Part shown: positions 7,190 through 11,766 of the stretch, piece after piece
Layout of the letters: each line of letters begins with the position of its first letter
Position numbering within the stretch: the first letter of the stretch is position 1
Origin: Bacillota bacterium
Lineage (GTDB): Bacteria; Bacillota; DTU030
DNA length: 11,766 nt
Direction: 5' to 3'
Assembly (NCBI GenBank): GCA_012841005.1
Contig: DUVO01000191.1
Location: forward strand, 1 to 11,766
Position numbers and translations under genes: made by a program
The notes under the pieces: model-generated
The model's input: only the letters and a program-made list of their open reading frames with translations
What the model was told of the DNA's origin: nothing
Databases searched by the model: none

Positions 7190-7987
7190 TCAGCGCAAAT
7201 AGCGGCTGGGATTAACCCGAATGCCGTCGATACGGATTTCAAAATGGAGATGGGGGCCGGTGCTCCGTCCGGTGCTGCCGACCCGGGCGATCACCTCACC
7301 CTGATTTACCCATTGGCCTACCCGGACCAGGAGCTCTGAAGCATGGGCATACAAGGTCTCAATGCCATTCCCGTGGTCAATCACTACCACCCGCCCGTAA
7401 CTCCCCTGCCAGCTGCTGGCAATAACCCGGCCGGAGCGGGCTGCCCTGATACTGCTCCCCCGGGGACAGGCTATATCCAGTCCGTAATGGTACCCTCCCC
7501 GGCGCGGTCCAAAGGGGGAGGAAATCCGTCCCCGTACCGGCCAGATAAAGCTCAAGGAAGCAGCCCTGTTGGCGACCTGCCGTTCCCCACCGGGGATGAT
7601 CAGGGTGCTCCCCGGCACCAAACGGCGCGGGTCAACCCCGGGGTTGGCCTGCTGCAAGACTTCCACCGGGAGCCCGTAGCGGCGGCTCAGATCCCAGAGG
7701 GTATCCCCCCGGACCACAGTATGAACCCCCCCGCCTGTCCCCCTGGGAATCTTTAACTTCTGCCCGGGATATATCCGGTTGGCATCGGCAATCCCATTGG
7801 TTGCCACCAGGGTTTGGAGATTTACCCCATATTGCCGGGCAATAGCCCAGAGGGTATCCCCCGCCCGAACGGTATAGGTGGTAAATTGTGTACCCGCCCC
7901 GGCCGGGAGGGCTGCTGCCGCAGTGCCCAGAAGCGCTAGGATAAAGAACCAGCACATTACTCTAAATCGGAAAGGTGTTGGGCACAC
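7190..7987 (-). CDS. Secreted LysM / M23 (LytM-type) peptidoglycan peptidase
   Basis: This is a cell-wall protein that probably cleaves peptide bonds in peptidoglycan, or activates an amidase if inactive. From the GTG at 7987 it has 265 residues: a signal peptide with a WFFILALLGTAAAALPAGAG core (about 13-32), two LysM repeats that bind glycan (YTVRAGDTLWAIARQYGV and HTVVRGDTLWDLSRRYGL, about 38-81 and 89-132), and an M23 domain (about 150-265). The zinc and catalytic residues are all present: H167 and D171 in HYGLD, H215 in YAHAS, and H246/H248 in PHLHFEI. The M23 fold therefore looks active. A GGGGTGA sequence five bases before this GTG decides the start; the frame is open to a TTG at 8005 with no ribosome site. 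It lies between rho and rpmE and ends at a strong terminator, so it is probably its own unit. Confidence 0.93.
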   Translation of the reverse strand: MCPTPFRFRVMCWFFILALLGTAAAALPAGAGTQFTTYTVRAGDTLWAIARQYGVNLQTLVATNGIADANRIYPGQKLKIPRGTGGGVHTVVRGDTLWDLSRRYGLPVEVLQQANPGVDPRRLVPGSTLIIPGGERQVANRAASLSFIWPVRGRISSPFGPRRGGYHYGLDIACPRGSSIRAARSGRVIASSWQGSYGRVVVIDHGNGIETLYAHASELLVRVGQWVNQGEVIARVGSTGRSTGPHLHFEIRIDGIRVNPSRYLR

Positions 7988-8045
7988 CTTTTCACCCCAT
8001 TTCAAGAAAGAATTGGTATAAAAAGTGTGTGCCCATTTCCCGTTA

Positions 8046-8051
8046 ATTATA
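8046..8051 (-). promoter_or_regulatory. Possible -10 element for the LysM/M23 gene
   Basis: TATAAT reads on the minus strand 58 bases before the GTG and after the end of rho. No convincing -35 lies 16-18 bases upstream. It would separate the peptidase from rho transcription, for which no clear intrinsic terminator is visible in the short gap. Confidence 0.35.
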
Positions 8052-8106
8052 CATTACCGCCCGGCGGCAGCTTTTTGTCTTCCCCGGGGGAGTGACAATA
8101 TTTACA

Positions 8107-9372
8107 TTATGCCCTCTCCCGGCTGTTGGCAGCAAAAGCCGCCAAAAACTCGGCATTGCTGCGGCTGTTGTGCAGGCGTTTGATTAAAAACTCTGTATAT
8201 TCTGCTATCCCTGAGGTGTTGGCCGCAAGGGAGCGGCGCAGGTTCCAGGTAAGCTCCAGCTCCTCCGGGTCCAAAAGCAGTTCCTCCTTGCGGGTTCCGG
8301 ACCGTTGGATATCGATGGCCGGGAAAACCCTCCTTTCGGCCAGGCGCCGGTCCAGGTGCAGTTCCATATTGCCCGTTCCCTTGAACTCCTCAAATATTAC
8401 CTCATCCATCCGGCTCCCGGTTTCCACCAGAGCCGTAGCCAGTATAGTCAGGCTCCCCGTCTCTTCCAGCTTCCGTGCAGCACCAAAAAACCGTTTCGGT
8501 TTATGCAGGGCGGCCGGGTCTAAGCCCCCCGAGAGGGTGCGGCCGCTGGGTGGGATGACCAGGTTGTGGGCCCGGGCCAAACGGGTGATGCTGTCCAGGA
8601 GTATGACCACATCCTTGCCCTGTTCCACCAAACGCCGTGCCCGTTCCAAAACCATTTCCGCAACCTTGACATGATTCTCAGGCAGCTGGTCAAAGGTGGA
8701 GCTGACAACCTCCCCCGCCACCGAACGCTTCATATCAGTTACTTCTTCCGGCCGTTCATCGATTAAAAGTACCAGTAAGTAAAGGTCCGGGTAATTGTTG
8801 GTCAGACTATTGGCAACTTCCTTGAGAAGGGTAGTCTTCCCTGCCTTGGGGGGGGCAACAATCATCCCCCGCTGCCCCTTGCCGATGGGGGCAATAAGAT
8901 CCATTAGGCGGGTGGCAATGGCCGAAGGGGAAGACTCTAAACGCAGGCGTTCCTGGGGATAAATAGGGGTCAAAGCGTCAAAGGAAGGGCGCCGGCTAAT
9001 GGTTTCGGGATTATCGCCGTTGATGGCTTCAATGTGCAGCAGGGCCGGATACCTTTCGCCCTCCCGCGGGGGGCGGATTTGGCCGGAGACCAGATCCCCG
9101 GTACGAAGGTCAAAACGGCGAATCTGGGAGGGAGAAACGTAGACATCCCTGTTTCCCGGCAAATAACCCCCGGTGCGAAAAAAACCATAGCCTTCGGGGA
9201 GCAATTCCAAGATCCCCTCGGCAAAAAGCCCCCCCCGTTGTTCAGTCTGGGCTTTGAGGATGCCCACCATCAGGTCCCGCTTTTTCAGACGGCTGTAGCC
9301 CTTTAGCTCCAGCTCCCGGGCTAGCTGGCGCAATTCGGCTAGACTCTTTTTTTCCAGCTGGGCCAGATCCAA
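8107..9372 (-). CDS. rho: Transcription termination factor Rho
   Basis: Rho is a hexameric RNA helicase that terminates transcription of untranslated RNA. With the TTG start at 9372 it has 421 residues, the normal length for Rho without an insertion. The N-terminal helical domain ([19 protein letters not shown], about 11-29) leads into the RNA-binding cold-shock fold (EGYGFFR near 60-66, then [14 protein letters not shown] near 74-87). The ATPase has Walker A APPKAGKT at 173-180, DERPEEV at 205-211, Walker B VVILLDS at 255-261, the Q-loop [11 protein letters not shown] at 276-286, and [16 protein letters not shown] at 328-343. A GGGGTGA ribosome site four bases before the TTG fixes the start; the open frame continues to 9519 but that part is leader, with a promoter and a C-rich stretch inside. 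It has an elaborate upstream region that suggests autoregulation. Confidence 0.97.
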   Translation of the reverse strand: MDLAQLEKKSLAELRQLARELELKGYSRLKKRDLMVGILKAQTEQRGGLFAEGILELLPEGYGFFRTGGYLPGNRDVYVSPSQIRRFDLRTGDLVSGQIRPPREGERYPALLHIEAINGDNPETISRRPSFDALTPIYPQERLRLESSPSAIATRLMDLIAPIGKGQRGMIVAPPKAGKTTLLKEVANSLTNNYPDLYLLVLLIDERPEEVTDMKRSVAGEVVSSTFDQLPENHVKVAEMVLERARRLVEQGKDVVILLDSITRLARAHNLVIPPSGRTLSGGLDPAALHKPKRFFGAARKLEETGSLTILATALVETGSRMDEVIFEEFKGTGNMELHLDRRLAERRVFPAIDIQRSGTRKEELLLDPEELELTWNLRRSLAANTSGIAEYTEFLIKRLHNSRSNAEFLAAFAANSRERA

Positions 9373-9403
9373 TAAATCACCCCATTTTCTTCCAGTATTT
9401 AGT

Positions 9404-9433
9404 ATAATACCCCTTTTTTTCTTCTCTATACAA
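9404..9433 (-). promoter_or_regulatory. Candidate proximal promoter for rho
   Basis: TATTAT (9404-9409) and TTGTAT (9428-9433) are 18 bases apart on the minus strand, with an A-rich spacer. Transcription would start near 9397, about 25 bases before the rho TTG. The -35 matches consensus at only three positions, so the call is moderate. It would bypass the terminator at 9511-9547. Confidence 0.45.
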
Positions 9434-9459
9434 TTTTCCCCAGGAAAAAACCACATGAA

Positions 9460-9500
9460 GGAAATCAGAAGGGCAAACCGGAAGGTAGGACAGTGGTGGG
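9460..9500 (-). promoter_or_regulatory. C-rich, G-poor segment in the rho leader (possible rut site)
   Basis: Read in the sense of rho, these 41 bases contain 18 C and only 5 G and show no strong hairpin. Such C-over-G bubbles are the usual loading sites for Rho. Lying between the upstream promoter and the rho start, it could allow Rho to terminate its own mRNA, as known for rho leaders in Escherichia coli and reported for Bacillus subtilis. This is an inference from composition. Confidence 0.4.
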
Positions 9501-9510
9501 TACAAAGATT

Positions 9511-9547
9511 AAAAAGCAAAGAATCTTCGTTGTAAGCGAAGATTCTT
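9511..9547 (-). terminator. Strong intrinsic terminator upstream of rho
   Basis: Bases 9519-9529 and 9537-9547 form a perfect 11-bp stem (AAGAATCTTCG against CGAAGATTCTT) with a 7-base loop. On the minus strand it is followed by TGCTTTTT. It lies within the 311-base gap between the Cys-rich gene and rho and ends the RNA from the promoter at 9610-9639. Confidence 0.85.
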
Positions 9548-9604
9548 GCCGGCAGGACACACCGAGGAGGATTTGTTCTTGAAGCTCTTTACCTCTGTTT
9601 CTGT
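9511..9604 (-). ncRNA. Predicted ~94-nt small RNA or rho leader attenuator RNA
   Basis: A near-consensus promoter (9610-9639) and an 11-bp terminator (9511-9547) define an RNA of about 94 nt with no convincing reading frame. It contains a CCTCCTC stretch at about 9564-9570 that could pair with a Shine-Dalgarno sequence, and a TGCCGGCA palindrome just before the terminator stem. It could be an independent small RNA or the terminated form of a longer rho leader. A 17-codon GTG frame (9509-9562) overlaps the terminator but lacks a ribosome site. It matches no RNA family that I recognise. Confidence 0.55.
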
Positions 9605-9609
9605 CTCTA

Positions 9610-9639
9610 ATTATATCATTCCCGGCGGGACAGTGTCAA
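9610..9639 (-). promoter_or_regulatory. Near-consensus sigma-A promoter upstream of rho
   Basis: A perfect TTGACA (9634-9639) and a perfect TATAAT (9610-9615) are 18 bases apart on the minus strand. The -10 is preceded by TGA, making it an extended -10. The start would be near 9604. It is the best promoter in the window, and it drives either the predicted small RNA or the long rho leader. Confidence 0.85.
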
Positions 9640-9661
9640 TGCTAAATACCAAGTCCTTCAT
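9611..9661 (-). CDS. Possible 16-codon small ORF after the Cys-rich gene
   Basis: An ATG at 9661 opens a 16-residue frame (MKDLVFSIDTVPPGMI) ending in TAA at 9611. It is preceded by AAAGGAG at 9670-9676 with 8-base spacing, as good as any ribosome site here. It starts 22 bases after the stop of the Cys-rich gene and overlaps the strong promoter, whose -10 includes its stop codon. It may be chance; no homologue is recognised. Confidence 0.2.
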   Translation of the reverse strand: MKDLVFSIDTVPPGMI

Positions 9662-9683
9662 GTTCTAGGCTCCTTTACCACTA

Positions 9684-10352
9684 TTAGTAACATCTGGGAT
9701 TTTTTTTGCCGGAAGTCCTCTGCCCAAAATTGGTAAGCATGTAAAGATTGGTATTGAGCTCCAATTTCACCAGTCCCTTAACATACTCGAGATCTTCAGG
9801 GGCAGCGGCGGGAACCGGCAATAAACTGCCGCAGTATTTACAGTGTATATCAACCCGTTCCCCATAGAGCTTGAATTCCAGCCTACCGTGACCGCACTGG
9901 CAGGAAACCCTTCCCGCCCGGCTCAGTTCATACAGGTAATTTAAGACTTGAAACATAATGTCCGGCTCTCTAAAATATTCCTCCAAATTCAGATCGCCGG
10001 TGAGGCCCATAAGCTCTAAATCACCGGCAGCCATCCGCTCCCGCAAAAGACCGGGGGAACCGGTAAGCCCCAATTCCAGACCGCTCTCGGGGCAGGTGAA
10101 ATATTCCAACTCTCTCCCCAAAAAACTGGCCAGGGGCAAGGTGAGAAAATGCCAATCCTCACAGATAAAACACATAATTTCCAGGTTAAGAAACCCTTCC
10201 TTGCCCAGGGACAGCCTGGCCAGGGAGCCCCCGCAAGGGCAGTCGACCTCCTTGATACCCCTCCTGAGATTGAAAAGGGATTCCGAAATAAGGGTCAGCT
10301 TGCCACATTTAGCACAACGCATAACCATGGCTGCAGCGGCATCAATCAGCAT
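9684..10352 (-). CDS. Unrecognised Cys-rich protein with several zinc-ribbon-like Cys pairs
   Basis: I do not recognise a named family with confidence; the pattern of paired Cys motifs recalls the CpXC group. The 222-residue product carries C13-x2-C16 with C38-x-C40 (first knuckle pair), C61-x2-C64 with a lone C87, and C151-x-C153 with C171-x2-C174 (last pair). That would make at least two four-cysteine zinc sites of CxxC/CxC type and perhaps a third incomplete one. There is no signal peptide or membrane segment, so it is probably cytoplasmic. The acidic, leucine-rich middle (about 100-150) looks helical. The start is well fixed by GGAGGAGGT about seven bases before the ATG. It follows lysO by 104 bases and precedes the rho leader. 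A nucleic-acid or metal-handling role is only a guess. Confidence 0.75.
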   Translation of the reverse strand: MLIDAAAAMVMRCAKCGKLTLISESLFNLRRGIKEVDCPCGGSLARLSLGKEGFLNLEIMCFICEDWHFLTLPLASFLGRELEYFTCPESGLELGLTGSPGLLRERMAAGDLELMGLTGDLNLEEYFREPDIMFQVLNYLYELSRAGRVSCQCGHGRLEFKLYGERVDIHCKYCGSLLPVPAAAPEDLEYVKGLVKLELNTNLYMLTNFGQRTSGKKNPRCY

Positions 10353-10456
10353 TAAGCGGACCTCCTCCCTTTGCCGGTTACTTCGCCATCCCGTATAGAA
10401 ATTCCTGCCTCCCGGCCGCCGCAGTTTCTGACATATCCAGGCACCCGGCTACAGGA

Positions 10457-11050
10457 TTAGACCAGAAGGGGAACCAAGACCGGCACCAGGGCTGACAGTA
10501 CCAAGCCGTGGAAAAAAGCCACCAGGGCCATATCGGTGCCGACAAACTTCACGATCAGGGGCAGGGTTACATCCATGGTTGTTGCTCCCCCCGGAGCCAC
10601 TGCCGCAAAAGGGCCGGCATAACGAGCCACTACAGGGATTAAAATAATACTTAAGGTTTCCCGGCTGACATTGGTCAAAAAAGCCAGTGCCCCCAGTTCT
10701 ACTGAATGCAATTTGGCCAGTAAAACCCCCGAGAGGCTGTACCAGCCGAACCCTGCCCCAATGGCGGCACTATCACCCGGGGACATTCCCAGCAAGGAAC
10801 CCACAAAAAGGGTGCCGGCGATACTCCCGCCCGCCACCGCCAGGGGAAGGAAAATAATCCGATAGCCCAAAGACCCGACCTGCCGCAAAATCTGCCGATT
10901 GCCGCCGATTTCAAGACCAATACCCCACATTAACAGGCAGAGGGCACAATTGATCAGGAAATCAAAATTGGCCTGTACCCACGCAGGGATCACACCTGTG
11001 TACCCGGCAACTATCCCCACAACCAGGGAAAGGAGAATAAGGGTAATCAT
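10457..11050 (-). CDS. lysO: Lysine exporter LysO family, C-terminal part
   Basis: This 197-residue membrane protein corresponds to the last two thirds of Escherichia coli LysO (YbjE), which exports lysine. It keeps the most characteristic part: an MWGIGLEIGGN turn (41-51), GAGFGWYSLSG (98-108), TNVSRETLSI (126-135) and GGATTMDVTLP (154-164), with six or so hydrophobic segments. The ATG overlaps the stop of the preceding gene by four bases (ATGA), and GGAAGGGGG and AAGGGGGG lie before it, so the two parts are translated together. In Escherichia coli both parts form one chain of about 300 residues, so the pair should act as one two-subunit transporter. Lysine is the family substrate; here it is inferred. 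Confidence 0.9.
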   Translation of the reverse strand: MITLILLSLVVGIVAGYTGVIPAWVQANFDFLINCALCLLMWGIGLEIGGNRQILRQVGSLGYRIIFLPLAVAGGSIAGTLFVGSLLGMSPGDSAAIGAGFGWYSLSGVLLAKLHSVELGALAFLTNVSRETLSIILIPVVARYAGPFAAVAPGGATTMDVTLPLIVKFVGTDMALVAFFHGLVLSALVPVLVPLLV

Positions 11051-11346
11051 ACCCCCCTTCCCCCTTCCTTCTCCGCCGGTTTTAAGGGCAGCACCGCTTC
11101 CAGGGCCTTCACAGCGAAAACGCTGCCGGCAATGGCAGCAAGGGCAAACAAAACCGCCTGCACCCCCATCTGTCCCAACCCCGCCAGAATTTCCTCGTCA
11201 CTGCCGATCTGGCCTCCCAGCAGGAAGAGAAGGAACATAACCCCGGCCGTTGTTAGTTTACCGGTTAGCGGGAAAACCCGGGCGGGGAGAAGGCGAAGAT
11301 ACCCCATGCCAATTCCTACAACCAGTGCAACGATAATCGGCACCAT
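11047..11346 (-). CDS. lysO: LysO family, N-terminal part (split exporter)
   Basis: This 99-residue membrane protein matches the N-terminal part of LysO/YbjE. It has three hydrophobic segments (about 2-18, 33-44 and 62-85) with a VMFLLFLLGGQIGSDEEIL region that parallels the GIGLEIGGNRQIL turn of its partner; the two halves thus look like an inverted or repeated fold. The tail (about 88-99) is charged and would link the halves if fused. The start has AGGAGG eight bases before the ATG. Its stop overlaps the start of the second half, so this is a genuine two-gene arrangement and not a frameshift: each part has its own ribosome site. It follows the Spo0F-like gene after about 120 bases, in which I see no clear promoter. 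Confidence 0.88.
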   Translation of the reverse strand: MVPIIVALVVGIGMGYLRLLPARVFPLTGKLTTAGVMFLLFLLGGQIGSDEEILAGLGQMGVQAVLFALAAIAGSVFAVKALEAVLPLKPAEKEGGRGV

Positions 11347-11469
11347 TTCCTATTCCTCCTATTGTTTTGATCTGCCAGTACTACTTCGCCCCCTTCCGGC
11401 CATTCTCCTGCCGACGCCCGGCGGTCCAACCTGTCCGGGTCAAAGGGCCGGGAAAATCCCCTGGTACCC

Positions 11470-11766
11470 TTACCCTGCCAACAGCTTGTCCACCATACGC
11501 CTCAGTTCCAGGACATCGAAGGGCTTGGTCACATACCCCCTGGCTCCCTGGTTGAGGGCTTCTTCGACAATATGTAACTCTCCATAGGCAGTCATTATAA
11601 TAACAGGCACATGGGGATATTTCCCGGCCACCTTGGTGAGGACGTCGAGACCATCCATCCCGGGCATCTTCATGTCCAACAGCACCAGGTCCGGTTCACA
11701 TTCCTCCCACCTGACCAAGGCCTCTTCCCCATTGGCTGCACACACAACCTGATAGCAATCGTCCCG
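11470..11766 (-). CDS. spo0F: Spo0F-like single-domain response regulator, N-terminus cut by window edge
   Basis: The frame is open from the right edge to the stop at 11470, giving 98 visible residues. It carries the core of a receiver domain: the phosphorylated Asp in DLVLLDMKMPGMDG, the switch threonine in VIIMTAYGE, and the lysine in VTKPFD. The chain ends right after the receiver domain (DKLLAG), with no output domain, as in Spo0F of the sporulation phosphorelay. The MTAYGEL stretch is close to that of Bacillus Spo0F. The first acidic pocket residues lie beyond the window. It is the first minus-strand gene before lysO. In many spore formers spo0F lies upstream of rho, which fits. Another stand-alone CheY-like regulator remains possible. 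Confidence 0.85.
   Translation of the reverse strand, partial: RDDCYQVVCAANGEEALVRWEECEPDLVLLDMKMPGMDGLDVLTKVAGKYPHVPVIIMTAYGELHIVEEALNQGARGYVTKPFDVLELRRMVDKLLAG

Noticed and set aside
9373..9519. Upstream extension of the rho frame to 9519
   Set aside because: It would add 49 residues with no resemblance to Rho, overlaps a promoter and C-rich leader, and has no ribosome site; the TTG at 9372 has one and gives normal length.
9509..9562. GTG-started 17-codon leader peptide overlapping the rho-leader terminator
   Set aside because: The geometry of a peptide over a terminator is attractive, but the upstream bases are CCTCCTCG, the opposite of a ribosome site.
9579..9668. Plus-strand 29-codon frame starting TTG after GAGGAGG at 9564-9570
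   Set aside because: No promoter is evident on that strand, it is antisense to the small RNA and strong promoter, and the peptide has no recognisable features; the GAGGAGG is the complement of the CCTCCTC in the RNA.

Overview
The window reads as chromosomal core DNA of an anaerobic, endospore-forming Firmicute of class Clostridia. It is fairly GC-rich and Moorella-like in flavour. The species is an inference from gene content: a Spo0F-type regulator, a YqhV protein, a tungsten-type aldehyde ferredoxin oxidoreductase, and the rho / rpmE / yqhQ / prfA / prmC neighbourhood. No rRNA, tRNA, CRISPR array, transposase or phage gene is visible. Nearly all genes lie on the minus strand, so transcription runs from high to low coordinates; the one exception is a small yqhV-like gene at 747-1016.

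In order of transcription: a Spo0F-like response regulator cut by the right edge (11470-11766); a lysine exporter LysO split into two overlapping genes (11047-11346 and 10457-11050); an unrecognised protein with repeated Cys pairs (9684-10352); a 311-base gap holding a near-consensus promoter, a strong intrinsic terminator and a C-rich stretch ahead of rho; rho (8107-9372); a secreted LysM/M23 peptidase (7190-7987); a nested terminator and a good rpmE promoter; rpmE (6793-6996); a gap with several hairpins; and yqhQ/DUF1385 (5680-6549). yqhQ runs almost without gaps into a one-domain chromate transporter, prfA and prmC. After 40 bases comes an AOR-family oxidoreductase with a MoaD/ThiS-like partner, then the convergent yqhV gene, and finally sua5/ywlC, cut by the left edge.

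The translation theme is clear: Rho, ribosomal protein L31, release factor RF1, its glutamine methyltransferase PrmC, and the tRNA t6A enzyme Sua5. The AOR/MoaD pair and YqhV sit between prmC and sua5 and look like an accessory insertion in this block.

The best candidate for something undescribed is the rho leader. A strong promoter at 9610-9639 drives a predicted RNA of about 94 nt that ends at an 11-bp terminator hairpin, followed by a C-rich, G-poor segment and a second, weaker promoter before rho. This could be an attenuator or an independent small RNA. A second point is a duplicated hairpin element between rpmE and yqhQ. I found no clearly novel multi-gene system.
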